From positions 146,934-210,933 of the forward strand of contig NZ_QJKB01000009.1 in assembly GCF_003201815.1 (NCBI RefSeq): a stretch of 64,000 nucleotides of DNA. Reading direction: 5' to 3'. The position numbers and the translations under genes were made by a program. Source of the DNA: Undibacterium pigrum. Lineage in GTDB: Bacteria; Pseudomonadota; Gammaproteobacteria; Burkholderiales; Burkholderiaceae_D. The notes below the pieces were generated by a model, which saw only the letters and a list, made by a program, of their open reading frames with translations, ran no database searches and was not told the DNA's origin. This document shows positions 9,003-18,216 of the stretch, in pieces (position 1 is the stretch's first letter; each line of letters opens with the position of its first letter).

Positions 9003-11291
9003 CTAAGCCTTGCTGGAAACTTTGGCGTAGCTCATATCAGCTGCGTTCGTTTGTACAGGCTTTCTTCCTGTCAACAGGCGCAAGGCAAATACAGCCAGGC
9101 AAACGACACCAATCGAGAACACGATGTCACCGGGAACCCGCATCCACACCAGGGTTTCCATGAAGTGCGAATGGATGACTTCTGGTGAACGTGCAAACCA
9201 CATGCCTTTGGTAATACTTGCTACAGCCTGATAAATGCCCGCTGGTACCAGCGACATGAACACCATCATTGCCAGCCCTATATTGAGCAACCAGAACATC
9301 GCTTGCAATAATTTATCGGACCAGAGAGCACGATCAGACAAGCCTCTCAGGCAGAACAGCAGCAAGCCTATGCCCAGCATGCCGTAGACACCAAACAACG
9401 CGGCATGACCATGTGCAGCAGTCATATTCAAACCTTGCATGTAGTACAGCGCAAGCGGCGTATTGATGGAAAATCCGAGCAAGCCTGCGCCAACGGTGTT
9501 CCAGAACCCAACGGCAATAAAGCACAGTATCGACCACTTGTAGGCCTGCACCCAGGGTGCAGCTTTTGAACGCTGATAGTTACGGAAAGCTTCGACACCT
9601 ATCATTGCCAGTGGCACAACCTCCAGCGCAGAGAACATGGCACCAATCGCGATGACAAAAGTCGGTGTCCCTGTGAAATACAGGTGATGCAAGGTTCCCA
9701 GGATACCGCCGAACAGGAAGACTATGGTTTCCAGAATAATCGCACTATTAGCCGTTGCTGCACGTATCAAGCCCAGGCGGGTGAACAACAAGGCGATCAC
9801 TGCGGTGGCGAACACTTCAAAGAAGCCTTCTACCCACAGATGTACCAACCACCAGCGCCAGTACTCAATCATCGAATAGTGGGTATGTGGCCCCCAGGTC
9901 AGGGATGTGGCGTAGAAACCACCTATACACATTGCTGCCAGGAATACCATCGCAATCAGGCCACGGCTCTCGGACGGTTTTTTCAGTGCTGGTAATAAGC
10001 CACGCCCCAGCAAGGTCACCCAGAACAACAAACCGATGAATAAAAGTATTTGCCAGACCCGGCCCATGCTGGTGAACTCCAGCCCCTGATTACCTATCCA
10101 GAAACTGAATTCATTACCTTTGTGTTGCAGACTACCCAGCCAGCCAAATGCTGTAGAGCCGACAACGATAAAGAGCAAGGCATAGAACAGGACATTGACA
10201 CCAAGTTTTTGAAATTTAGGCTCATGACCTGAAATGGCAGGCGCTATATACAGGCCAGTCGCCAGCCAGGCAGTGGCAATCCACAGCACGGCAAATTGTG
10301 TATGTATCGTGCGGCTGACAGTGAACGGCAGTATGTCTGCCAGCGGAAAGCCAAAGAAACTATGCCCTTCGACAGCATAGTGGGCAGTAATCACCCCCAT
10401 GCCGACTTGCGCCAGTATCAGACCTATGACGACATAGAAATATTTCCTGGTTGCCTGCATTGAAGGTGTGGGCTTCAGGTCAAACAAGGGGTCGGCTTTG
10501 GGAGGTACCGGGTCACCCTCTTCCTTGTTGATGGAATGATAGAAAATCATACCGGCAATGGCAGCGATCATCAGTATGATACTGGCGATGGACCAGATAC
10601 CAGCTCCGGCAGTCGGCGTATTGTCCACCAGCGGTTCATGCGGCCAATTGCTGGTATAGCTAAGATCCTTTGCGCCTGGCCTGTCTGTAGCCGCAGACCA
10701 TGCTGACCAAAAGAAGAATGCAGGCAGTGCTTGCAAATCCTTAATTTCTGGCAAAGTACCCCGGTTCATTGCATATTGTTCGCGCAACTTTTCCAGCGAA
10801 GGATCATTACCAAACAGGGCAATATAATGTTGCGCAACTTGCCGGACAGCCTTGGCGCGGTCGGCGCTGAGCGTGATCACATTAGTAGATGCTTCGTAAG
10901 TATTGCTCCGCATTTCCAGCTTCAGGCGCGCTTTCAACTCTGCCTGATGCCCTGGTTTCAGTTGGTCAAACGATGTCCGTGCTTCCTTTTGTGCCCAGAT
11001 TTCCAGCAGGGCCAAAGATTCACGATGTAACCAGTCGGCAGACCAGTCTGGTGCGACATAACTGCCATGCCCCCATACCGAACCTAATTGCTGCCCACCT
11101 GCAGATAACCAGGCTTCCTGACCGAGCGGTACCTGTCCGTCTGCAAATATGACTGTGCCATCGTTACTGATGACTTGTTTGGGAATAGGCGGTGCCGTCA
11201 GATAAATTTCCGTGCCTACCCAGCCCAGGACGGCAAAGGACATGACACAGATGATGGCGAGCCAAGTCCAGAGTTTACGCGTGGCATGCAT
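9003..11291 (-). CDS. norB: Quinol-dependent nitric oxide reductase (qNOR)
   Basis: Single-subunit integral membrane enzyme that reduces 2 NO to N2O using quinol electrons. The 762-residue length, one N-terminal membrane helix, a roughly 200-residue periplasmic segment in place of the NorC subunit, and then about a dozen helices identify the qNOR rather than the cytochrome c-dependent type. Heme and iron ligand regions are present: TIHTQFAVLW, GFFEVFATA with the conserved Glu, LHHLYFTGTP, and AAHGHAALFG. AAGGA lies 8 bases before the ATG. It is the first gene of a probable operon with DUF2249 and cupin genes and diverges from nsrR. No other denitrification genes are seen nearby, consistent with an NO-detoxifying role. 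Confidence 0.96.
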   Translation of the reverse strand: MHATRKLWTWLAIICVMSFAVLGWVGTEIYLTAPPIPKQVISNDGTVIFADGQVPLGQEAWLSAGGQQLGSVWGHGSYVAPDWSADWLHRESLALLEIWAQKEARTSFDQLKPGHQAELKARLKLEMRSNTYEASTNVITLSADRAKAVRQVAQHYIALFGNDPSLEKLREQYAMNRGTLPEIKDLQALPAFFFWSAWSAATDRPGAKDLSYTSNWPHEPLVDNTPTAGAGIWSIASIILMIAAIAGMIFYHSINKEEGDPVPPKADPLFDLKPTPSMQATRKYFYVVIGLILAQVGMGVITAHYAVEGHSFFGFPLADILPFTVSRTIHTQFAVLWIATAWLATGLYIAPAISGHEPKFQKLGVNVLFYALLFIVVGSTAFGWLGSLQHKGNEFSFWIGNQGLEFTSMGRVWQILLFIGLLFWVTLLGRGLLPALKKPSESRGLIAMVFLAAMCIGGFYATSLTWGPHTHYSMIEYWRWWLVHLWVEGFFEVFATAVIALLFTRLGLIRAATANSAIILETIVFLFGGILGTLHHLYFTGTPTFVIAIGAMFSALEVVPLAMIGVEAFRNYQRSKAAPWVQAYKWSILCFIAVGFWNTVGAGLLGFSINTPLALYYMQGLNMTAAHGHAALFGVYGMLGIGLLLFCLRGLSDRALWSDKLLQAMFWLLNIGLAMMVFMSLVPAGIYQAVASITKGMWFARSPEVIHSHFMETLVWMRVPGDIVFSIGVVCLAVFALRLLTGRKPVQTNAADMSYAKVSSKA

Positions 11292-11385
11292 GGCGTGTTT
11301 CCTTATTGGTGAAGTGAAAAATTAGCTGATCCAAGGCTATGTTTCATCCGACTGAATTTGCCGGTGAAACAAGTTTGATTCATTA

Positions 11386-11408
11386 AAGATTCATTTTATA
11401 TGCATGTA
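11386..11408 (-). promoter_or_regulatory. NsrR-like operator 1, downstream of the predicted norB start
   Basis: Reads AAGATTCATTT-T-ATATGCATGTA. Against the known 11-1-11 NsrR consensus (AAGATGCATTT and its complement) the halves match 10/11 and 8/11. It would cover about +6 to +28 of the predicted norB transcript, a repressing position. Confidence 0.65.
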
Positions 11409-11412
11409 TTTA

Positions 11413-11435
11413 AAGATACAAATTAAATGAATGTT
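11413..11435 (-). promoter_or_regulatory. NsrR-like operator 2 over norB -10 region
   Basis: Reads AAGATACAAAT-T-AAATGAATGTT, matching the NsrR consensus halves 8/11 and 9/11. Its centre is 27 bp from that of operator 1. It overlaps a minus-strand -10 candidate TTTAAT (positions 11427-11422) and the predicted norB start near 11414. Confidence 0.6.
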
Positions 11436-11448
11436 TAATGCAAAACCC

Positions 11449-11462
11449 TTGATGAAGATCAA
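11449..11462 (-). promoter_or_regulatory. FNR/ANR-type box for norB
   Basis: TTGATGAAGATCAA is a perfect TTGAT-N4-ATCAA palindrome. Centred at 11455.5, it would lie at -41.5 of a norB transcript starting near 11414, the classic class II activating position for an FNR-type oxygen sensor. The site is symmetric and could also act on nsrR, where it would be near -55. Confidence 0.75.
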
Positions 11463-11492
11463 ATTTCCAGAATAAATCAGGCAAGGCCTATT

Positions 11493-11515
11493 AACATCTA
11501 TACTATATGTATCTT
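11493..11515 (+). promoter_or_regulatory. nsrR promoter with weak NsrR-like site
   Basis: A -10 candidate TATACT (11499-11504) lies inside a weaker NsrR-like sequence whose right half ATATGTATCTT matches the consensus 9/11 and whose left half matches 6/11. This suggests autorepression of nsrR, but the left half is poor and no good -35 is visible. Confidence 0.4.
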
Positions 11516-11601
11516 AATAGGCTATTGAATTGGCTATTGAAATAAAGAGACATGCTTTGAGCAAGCACTCTTATTCGCAAAGACAGGCTTTTGGAATAAA
11601 T

Positions 11602-12054
11602 ATGAGATTAACCGCATTCACCGACTACACTTTGCGCACCCTGATTTATCTGGCACAACATGAGGACAGGCTGGTTACCATCCAGGAAATTGCTGAGCTG
11701 CACAGCATTTCAAAGAGCCATCTGACCAAGGTTGTCCATCAGTTGGGGATGTCAAACAAAGTGGAGACCATACGTGGTCGTCACGGAGGTTTGAAACTGA
11801 ATCTGCCGCCCGAAAAGATTAATATTGGAGAAATTGTCCGCAATACAGAAACTGACTTTGATATGGCAGAGTGCTTTGATAGCAGCAACAATACCTGTTC
11901 TTACTCCGGTTCCTGTAATTTGAAAGGCGTATTAAGCAATGCTACAGCATCATATCTGTCTGTTCTGGATGCAGTGACGCTGGCAGATCTGGTGGCAAAG
12001 AAAAATACCAGCAAGGTACAAGTTTATCCGCGCAAGAAAAAACAGCAGGATTAA
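11602..12054 (+). CDS. nsrR: Nitric oxide-sensing Rrf2-family repressor NsrR
   Basis: A 150-residue Rrf2-type winged-helix regulator that senses NO through an Fe-S cluster. It starts with the family-typical MRLTAFTDYTLRTLIYLA; the frame extends upstream, but that extension has no family character. The recognition helix region (TIQEIAELHSISKSHLTKVVHQL) is followed by the Rrf2 wing (GRHGGLKL). Three cysteines, C91, C99 and C105, form the cluster-binding loop. The gene diverges from norB, the standard NsrR target, and the shared intergenic region contains NsrR-like operators. A hairpin terminator follows. IscR is a possible alternative for the fold, but the Cys spacing and the norB context favour NsrR. 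Confidence 0.92.
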   Translation: MRLTAFTDYTLRTLIYLAQHEDRLVTIQEIAELHSISKSHLTKVVHQLGMSNKVETIRGRHGGLKLNLPPEKINIGEIVRNTETDFDMAECFDSSNNTCSYSGSCNLKGVLSNATASYLSVLDAVTLADLVAKKNTSKVQVYPRKKKQQD

Positions 12055-12075
12055 CAAGTTCAAATATCTCCTTAT

Positions 12076-12112
12076 AAAAAAAGGGCTCCAATCTGCATTG
12101 GAGCCCAATTTT
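12076..12112 (+). terminator. Terminator between nsrR and the efflux operon
   Basis: A perfect 10-bp stem GGGCTCCAAT/ATTGGAGCCC with a CTGC loop lies between the convergent ends of nsrR and the outer-membrane efflux gene. AAAAAAA on its left supplies a U-tract for minus-strand transcripts; the right side, AATTTT, is weaker for nsrR. Confidence 0.85.
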
Positions 12113-12136
12113 CATACTTCATTCTGCTACCGTTTT

Positions 12137-13579
12137 TTATTTACCGGCCAAAATTTCAGGCTTGCTCCAGCCACCGCCGACGGCCTTGTAAATACTGACT
12201 ACAGACGACAATTGTGCGCGCTTACTGTCAATCAGGCTGGCTTGCGCCTGGAACAGATCGCGTTGTGCATTCAAGACTTCCAGATAGCTGCTATAGCCAT
12301 TCTTATAGCGCAGGTCTGCCAGTCGCAATGAATCTTTCAATGCAGTCACCCTGCGCTCGGAAGCCACATTCACCTGCTCATTGGCCGCCGTATTGTTGAG
12401 TGCATCGTGCACATCACGGAAAGCGCCCTGCACTGCCTGCACATATTGCGCCAATGCCTGGTTCTTGCGGGCTTCAGCACCTTGCACTACCGCGCCAATT
12501 GCACCGGCGCGGAAGATAGGTTGCGCCAGGCTGCTGCCCAGACTCCACAGCAGCGATGCCGGATTGATCAAGTCCTGGAATACGCGGGACTCATAACCAG
12601 CCGTCGTCGTCAATTTAACGCTAGGAAAATATTGCGCCTTGGCCTGGCCGATATCTGCATTGGCAGCTACCAGTGCCTGCTCTGCCGACAGAATATCCGG
12701 ACGGCGGTTCAGCAAATCAGATGGCAAATCTGCCGGCATGATCAATTGCTGATGCAGACTGCCAATCTCGTTACCACGGGCAATCACAGGTTGTGCAATC
12801 GCGCTGGCAGAGCGGCCCAGCAAGACAGCCAGTGTCGACTCTATATTCGACAAAGCCTGTTTGGCCTGGGTATAACTGATTTCAGTGGCAGCAGCTTCAG
12901 ATTCAGCGACATGCAAATCGAGTTCGCTGGTCGCACCCGCTGTAAAACGGCGCTGTTGCAAACGCAGGTTTTCCTGGCGGGTTTTCAAGGTTGATTCTGC
13001 CAGGGCCAGTTGTGCATCCGCCGCACGCATGGCGAAATAGCTTTGTGCAACATTCGCATACAGGCTGCTTTGTATCAGGCCGCGACTGGCTTCCTGCGCC
13101 AGCAAACGTGCGCGGGCTGCTTCATCTGCACGTGCCAGCTTGCCCCAGAAATCAACTTCATACGAAGCGGTAAGGCTCAGCTGAAAGTCTTTGCTGTAAG
13201 GGCTGGCACCCGCACCCAGCTTGCCAGCATTTTCACTGGTACGGGTACGTGTTGCACCAAGGTTGCCGTCTACACTGGGGTAACGGTTTGAATTGGCACC
13301 TACCGCAACAGCGCGTGCTTCTTCTATGCGTGCAGCAGCCAGGGCCAGGTCCTGGTTATTTTTGCTGGCTTCATCCAGCAAACTATCCAGCACCGGGTCT
13401 TGAAAGCTCTTCCACCAGGCAGCGTAGTCAACTGCCGCCTGCTGGTTTTTTGTCGCTACTACACCCAGGCTGGCCGGGGTTTCCAGCGCCGGGCGCTGGT
13501 AATTTGGCCCGACCGAGGTGCAGCCCGCCAGCACCATACTGGCGACCAGCGTTGTTAATATGAATTTTGTTCCAGACAT
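12137..13579 (-). CDS. Outer-membrane efflux lipoprotein, OprM/NodT family
   Basis: Outer-membrane channel of a tripartite RND pump, 480 residues. The signal peptide ends in the lipobox LAGC with the lipidated Cys20, followed by TSVGPNYQRP, the start typical of the NodT/OprM branch. Two TolC-type repeats are visible, each with long Ala- and Gln-rich helices. The start overlaps the transporter stop by one base (TAATG), so the two are translationally coupled. It is the third gene of the adaptor-transporter-channel operon. Which of the many OprM-like names applies cannot be decided here. Confidence 0.93.
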   Translation of the reverse strand: MSGTKFILTTLVASMVLAGCTSVGPNYQRPALETPASLGVVATKNQQAAVDYAAWWKSFQDPVLDSLLDEASKNNQDLALAAARIEEARAVAVGANSNRYPSVDGNLGATRTRTSENAGKLGAGASPYSKDFQLSLTASYEVDFWGKLARADEAARARLLAQEASRGLIQSSLYANVAQSYFAMRAADAQLALAESTLKTRQENLRLQQRRFTAGATSELDLHVAESEAAATEISYTQAKQALSNIESTLAVLLGRSASAIAQPVIARGNEIGSLHQQLIMPADLPSDLLNRRPDILSAEQALVAANADIGQAKAQYFPSVKLTTTAGYESRVFQDLINPASLLWSLGSSLAQPIFRAGAIGAVVQGAEARKNQALAQYVQAVQGAFRDVHDALNNTAANEQVNVASERRVTALKDSLRLADLRYKNGYSSYLEVLNAQRDLFQAQASLIDSKRAQLSSVVSIYKAVGGGWSKPEILAGK

Positions 13580-16500
13580 TATTTTTCCTTCACATCTGCT
13601 TGAGGCGCATTGTGCAAAATATGCACAGGGTGTTCAAAATCCTGCTCAGTGGTTTTCAAACGTCTGTCATTGATCAGCTTGAAGAACAAAGGTACGAAGA
13701 AGATCGCCAGGAAAGTCGCTGCCAGCATACCGCCCAATACACCAGTACCCAGGGATTGACGCGCGGCAGCACCTGCACCGTGCGAGAAAGCCAGTGGCAC
13801 CACACCCAAAATAAAGGCCAGCGAAGTCATCAGAATAGGACGGAAGCGCAAGCGTGCTGCCTCCAGTGCCGCAGCCACCGGCGCATAACCTTCATGCACT
13901 TTCATGACCGCAAATTCCACAATCAGAATCGCATTCTTCGCCGACAAGCCCAATAGCGTCACCAGACCAATCTGGAAATACACATCATTGTTGAAGTGAC
14001 GCAAATACACTGCCAGCAAGGCACCGAAGATACCGAAAGGCATGGCCAGCAAGACTGAGAATGGCAGAGACCATTTTTCATACTGTGCAGCCAGGATCAG
14101 GAAAATCATCAGTACACCAGCACCCAGTGCCAGGCCTGCGGCATTGCTGCTGCGTTTTTCCTGGAAGGATGCGCCACCCCAGTCGTAGACTACGTCAGCA
14201 GGCAAGACATTTTTCGCTGCTCTTTCCATCGCTGCAATCGCCTGACCAGAGCTGAAGCCTGGCTTGGCATCACCCAGCAATTTAATGGATGGCAAGGCAT
14301 TGAAACGCTGTACAGAATCAGGACCAGTAATGAACTTGATGGTCGTGAATGCACGCACAGGTATCATCTGCCCGGTATTCGAGCGTACATACATGCTGCC
14401 TATATCATCCGGCTTGGCACGGTACTGGCCTTCTGCCTGCAACTGCACGGTGTAGATACGACCGTTCTTGTTGAAGTCATTGACGTAGTAACTACCCATG
14501 GTCGCTGCCAGGGTGTTATATACATCTGACAAGGCCACACCCATGGAGCGCGCTTTTTCATTGTCCACATCAACAAACAATTGTGGAGAATTAGCTTGCC
14601 ACAAGGTTTTCACGCCAGCCAGCTCAGGCTGCTTATTGGCTTCAGCGATCAGCAATGGCAACAGTTGCGCCAGACGTTTCACGCCACCTTCACCCGCATT
14701 TTGCAGATAGAACTCAAAACCACCAGTCTGACCCAGACCCTGAATTGCAGGCGGTGCAAAGAACAGCGGCAAGCCTTCCTTGATACGGCCGGTTTTCATA
14801 TAGCTTTCACCCACCATCTGCTGCGCAGACTGGGTACGCTCTTCCCAGGGCTTCAATGGGAAGAACATGGTTGCAGCAGAAGATTTCAAACCGCCACCAC
14901 CCAGGAAATCGAGGCCAACCAGAGCAAACGTCGTATCGATGTTTTTGTTGGTTTTCATGATGGATTCGACCTGACGCACCATCGCATCAGTACGGTCCAG
15001 TGAAGCACCATCCGGCATGATGGCCGCACCAATGAAGTAACCCTGATCTTCATCCGGCACCAGACCACCAGGTACGTTTTTCCACAACAGACCCGTCAGG
15101 GCAACCATGCCCAGCACCAGTGCGATACCCAGCACAGCGCGCTTCATGAAGAAGGTAACGCCATTGGTGTAACGCTTGGTCAAACGCAAGAAAGCCGCAT
15201 TGAACCAGGTGAAGAAACGGTTATGATTTTCTGAACCCGGCTTGAGCAAAATCGCGCACAAAGCTGGCGTCAAAGTCAAAGCAACGATACCGGACAACAC
15301 CACAGCGATAGAGATCGTGACTGAGAACTGACGATACAACTCACCCGCCAGACCACCGAGGAAAGCGATAGGGCCAAATGCCGCTACCAGGACCAGCACA
15401 ATCGCAATAACCGGGCCAGTCACTTCGTGCATGGCTTCAATCGCCGCATCTTTTGGTGTCATGCCTTCTTCATTGATCAGACGCTCAACGTTTTCCAGCA
15501 CCACAATCGCATCATCCACCACAATACCAATCGCCAGCACCATACCGAACAGTGTCAGCGTGTTGATGCTATAGCCCAGCAAATGCAGACCAGCCATGGT
15601 ACCAATCAGTGACACCGGTACAGCCAGTGTAGGAATGATGGTCGCGCGCCAGCTTTGCAGGAACAGATAGACAACGATGAACACCAGCACCATGGCTTCT
15701 GCCAGGGTTTTCAACACTTCAGCAATCGACTCAGTCACAAAAGGCGTAGTGTCATACGGCGTTGCGTATTCCATACCTTCAGGGAACTTGGCTTTCAGGT
15801 CTTTCAGTGTTTGCTCTACAGCCTTGCGGGTTTCCAGCGCATTTGCACCGGTTTGCAAGAACACACCGATGTTGGCAGACGGGTGACCATTGACGCGACC
15901 ATACAGGTTGTAATCCTTGGAACCCAGTTCAACACGGGCCACATCGCTGATGCGGATGGCAGAACCACCCTTGGCAGATTTAACGATGATATTGGCAAAC
16001 TCAGATGGTTCCAGCAAGCGGCCCTTGGCCGTTACTGTCATCGTCAGCTCTTCGGTATTATTTGGTGGTGCACCTACTTTACCAGCTGCGTACTGGGCAT
16101 TTTGCTCGGTAATCGCATTGGAAATATCGGCAACCGTCACACCCAGTTGTGCCATGCGGTCAGGACGCATCCAGATACGCATCGCATAATCCTTGGCACC
16201 GAAAATCTGGATATTGGTAGTACCCGGTACGCGCTTCAATGCATCCAGCACATTCTGGGTTGCATAGTTGGACAAATACAGCGCGTCATAGCGGTTATCT
16301 GGCGAGAACAAGGCTGCAACCACCAGGAAGTTGGATGAGCTCTTGGAAACAGTCACACCCTGACGACGTACTTCCTGCGGCAACTTGGCATCTGCCTGGC
16401 GCACACGGTTATTAACGTTAACTGCCGCGATATCCAGATTGGTACCGACTTCAAAAGTCACGTTAATGGAAACGCGACCATCAGCAGAAGAAACAGAGTC

Positions 16501-16737
16501 CATATACAGCATGTGTTCCACGCCGTTGATCTGTTCTTCTATCGGGCCAGCAACGGTACGTTCAACCACCTCGGCAGACGCACCAGGATAGACCGCAGTC
16601 ACATTGACTACCGGCGGAGAAATCTCCGGGTAGCGCGAAATCGGCAGAACGCGCAAGGCGGCCAGACCGGCCAGCACGATGATCAGCGACAAGACAGTCG
16701 CGAAGATCGGCCGGTTAATAAAAAATTTTGAGAACAT
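13579..16737 (-). CDS. RND multidrug transporter, AcrB/MexB-type (HAE1)
   Basis: Inner-membrane proton/drug antiporter of 1052 residues, the usual size of AcrB. It starts MFSKFFINRPIFATVLSLII, as in hydrophobe/amphiphile exporters. The transmembrane proton-relay acids are present in GIVVDDAIVVLENV, and the relay lysine in LLGLSAKNAILIVEFA. Periplasmic porter segments include PGASAEVVERTVAGPIEEQ. AAGGA precedes the ATG. It is central in an operon with the adaptor upstream and the channel downstream, under a promoter with an AcrR-like operator. Substrates are probably broad (drugs, dyes, detergents) by family; no specificity can be read. Confidence 0.96.
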   Translation of the reverse strand: MFSKFFINRPIFATVLSLIIVLAGLAALRVLPISRYPEISPPVVNVTAVYPGASAEVVERTVAGPIEEQINGVEHMLYMDSVSSADGRVSINVTFEVGTNLDIAAVNVNNRVRQADAKLPQEVRRQGVTVSKSSSNFLVVAALFSPDNRYDALYLSNYATQNVLDALKRVPGTTNIQIFGAKDYAMRIWMRPDRMAQLGVTVADISNAITEQNAQYAAGKVGAPPNNTEELTMTVTAKGRLLEPSEFANIIVKSAKGGSAIRISDVARVELGSKDYNLYGRVNGHPSANIGVFLQTGANALETRKAVEQTLKDLKAKFPEGMEYATPYDTTPFVTESIAEVLKTLAEAMVLVFIVVYLFLQSWRATIIPTLAVPVSLIGTMAGLHLLGYSINTLTLFGMVLAIGIVVDDAIVVLENVERLINEEGMTPKDAAIEAMHEVTGPVIAIVLVLVAAFGPIAFLGGLAGELYRQFSVTISIAVVLSGIVALTLTPALCAILLKPGSENHNRFFTWFNAAFLRLTKRYTNGVTFFMKRAVLGIALVLGMVALTGLLWKNVPGGLVPDEDQGYFIGAAIMPDGASLDRTDAMVRQVESIMKTNKNIDTTFALVGLDFLGGGGLKSSAATMFFPLKPWEERTQSAQQMVGESYMKTGRIKEGLPLFFAPPAIQGLGQTGGFEFYLQNAGEGGVKRLAQLLPLLIAEANKQPELAGVKTLWQANSPQLFVDVDNEKARSMGVALSDVYNTLAATMGSYYVNDFNKNGRIYTVQLQAEGQYRAKPDDIGSMYVRSNTGQMIPVRAFTTIKFITGPDSVQRFNALPSIKLLGDAKPGFSSGQAIAAMERAAKNVLPADVVYDWGGASFQEKRSSNAAGLALGAGVLMIFLILAAQYEKWSLPFSVLLAMPFGIFGALLAVYLRHFNNDVYFQIGLVTLLGLSAKNAILIVEFAVMKVHEGYAPVAAALEAARLRFRPILMTSLAFILGVVPLAFSHGAGAAARQSLGTGVLGGMLAATFLAIFFVPLFFKLINDRRLKTTEQDFEHPVHILHNAPQADVKEK

Positions 16738-16795
16738 GAATTATTCCTTGTAGCCTTAGCTAAGTTATGCAGCGGATTTTCAGCTGGTCAGAAGC

Positions 16796-18151
16796 TTAGT
16801 GTTTTGCCTCTGCACTGGCCGCAGCACTTGCTGCTGGTGCCGACGCAGGTGCAGATGCTGGTGCAGATTTATCATCAGGCTTGCCCGCTGGCGCACCTGC
16901 CGGTGCCGCCGGGGCGGATGCTGCCTTGGCCGTAATCGCGATTGGCGTCACTGTCATGCCTGGGTCATGTGCCTTGATGAAACCATCCACCAGTACGCGG
17001 TCACCACCTTGCAAACCCTTGGTCACTATCCATTCGCCATGTGACCAGCCATCCAGCTCAACCGGTTTCGGTACCAGCTTGTTATCAGGCGACACCGTGA
17101 AGACGATCTTGCCCATAGGGCTGTCTATCACCGCACGCTGAGGTATGGCAATGGCTGCGCTACGGGTAGCACCGCTGAGTATCACGCGCACAAACTGACC
17201 TGGACGCAAAGTACCATCAGGATTAGGTACCTGTGCACGTGCATCAAAACCGCCAGTGGCAGGATTCACTTTTTCACTGACAAAGTTCATCTTGCCTGTG
17301 ACTGGAGCCGTGCTGCCGTCAGCCAGTTTCAACTGCACATCAAAAGCCAGGCTGCCGTTATTGGTTTTCTTGCCAGGCAAAGCAATCTTGCCTGCGCCTA
17401 CATCCTTGCTCAGTTTCAGGTAATCAGCTTCAGGTACGCTGAAATTGACATACACAGGGTCTGTCTGCACGATGGTGGTCAGCAAACTGTCTGCCGCTGT
17501 CACCAGGCTACCGTTGGATTTGGCAGCAACGCCAGTCACACCATCAATAGGCGCTACCACACGGGTATAACCCAGGTTCAGTTTGGCTTCATTGACTTGT
17601 GCCTGCACTTGCTTGTAACTGGCTTCTGCTGTTTCCAGTGCAGACTTGGCATCGTCAAATTCTTTTTGGCTGATAGCTTTTTCTGCCGCCAGCGGTGTCA
17701 GGCGTGCAAATTCGCGTTTGGCCTGGTTCAGCTTGGCTTCTGCCACGCCAGCAGCTGCTTCTGCAGATGCCAGTTGCGTGCGGTAAGCACCCTGGTCAAT
17801 CTGGAACAGCACTGTGCCAGCCTTGACGCGAGAACCTTCTTCATACAGACGGTTTTCCAAAATACCGGCAACACGGGCGCGCACTTCTGTTTCGCGTGAA
17901 CCTGCGGTTTGCGCCGCATACTCAAAGTCCATACCCAGGTTGCGTGGCTGCACAGTCACGACATTCACCTCTGGAGGAGGCATCTTGCCTGGGCCACCGG
18001 CGTTTGCTGCACCTTTATCACCGCAGGCTGCCAGCACCAGCAATGGCAGGCTGACAGCAGCAATACGCAAGGCAGGCAAAGCCTTTGTCATATGGCTGGT
18101 GATCGAAGATAGCTGAAATAGTTTTGTTATTGGTTTTGCAGGGGAGCGCAT
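16796..18151 (-). CDS. RND efflux periplasmic adaptor, AcrA/MexA-type lipoprotein
   Basis: Membrane-fusion protein linking the RND transporter to the outer-membrane channel. The mature part shows the lipoyl halves around a long coiled hairpin (ARVAGILENRLYEEGSRVKAG ... LGYTRVVAPIDGVTGV), then beta-barrel and membrane-proximal domains. The lipobox LAAC places the lipidated residue at Cys43, leaving an unusually long 42-residue leader; an internal ATG at residue 21 (position 18091) would give a normal signal peptide but lacks a ribosome-binding site. The C-terminal 40 residues are Ala/Pro/Ser-rich and low in complexity. It is first in the operon. Confidence 0.94.
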   Translation of the reverse strand: MRSPAKPITKLFQLSSITSHMTKALPALRIAAVSLPLLVLAACGDKGAANAGGPGKMPPPEVNVVTVQPRNLGMDFEYAAQTAGSRETEVRARVAGILENRLYEEGSRVKAGTVLFQIDQGAYRTQLASAEAAAGVAEAKLNQAKREFARLTPLAAEKAISQKEFDDAKSALETAEASYKQVQAQVNEAKLNLGYTRVVAPIDGVTGVAAKSNGSLVTAADSLLTTIVQTDPVYVNFSVPEADYLKLSKDVGAGKIALPGKKTNNGSLAFDVQLKLADGSTAPVTGKMNFVSEKVNPATGGFDARAQVPNPDGTLRPGQFVRVILSGATRSAAIAIPQRAVIDSPMGKIVFTVSPDNKLVPKPVELDGWSHGEWIVTKGLQGGDRVLVDGFIKAHDPGMTVTPIAITAKAASAPAAPAGAPAGKPDDKSAPASAPASAPAASAAASAEAKH

Positions 18152-18188
18152 AGGAGATTCTTTCTTCTAAAAGGAAAGGCGGTGTGCT

Positions 18189-18216
18189 ATTATATACATT
18201 CACGAATGTTTGTAAA
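18189..18216 (-). promoter_or_regulatory. Efflux operon promoter with embedded AcrR-like operator
   Basis: On the minus strand TTTACA (-35) and a perfect TATAAT (-10) are 16 bp apart. The DNA between and around them (18191-18214) reads TATATACATTCA-CGAATGTTTGTA and matches the 24-bp E. coli AcrR operator at 19 of 24 positions. A bound TetR-type repressor would block polymerase directly. Confidence 0.75.
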
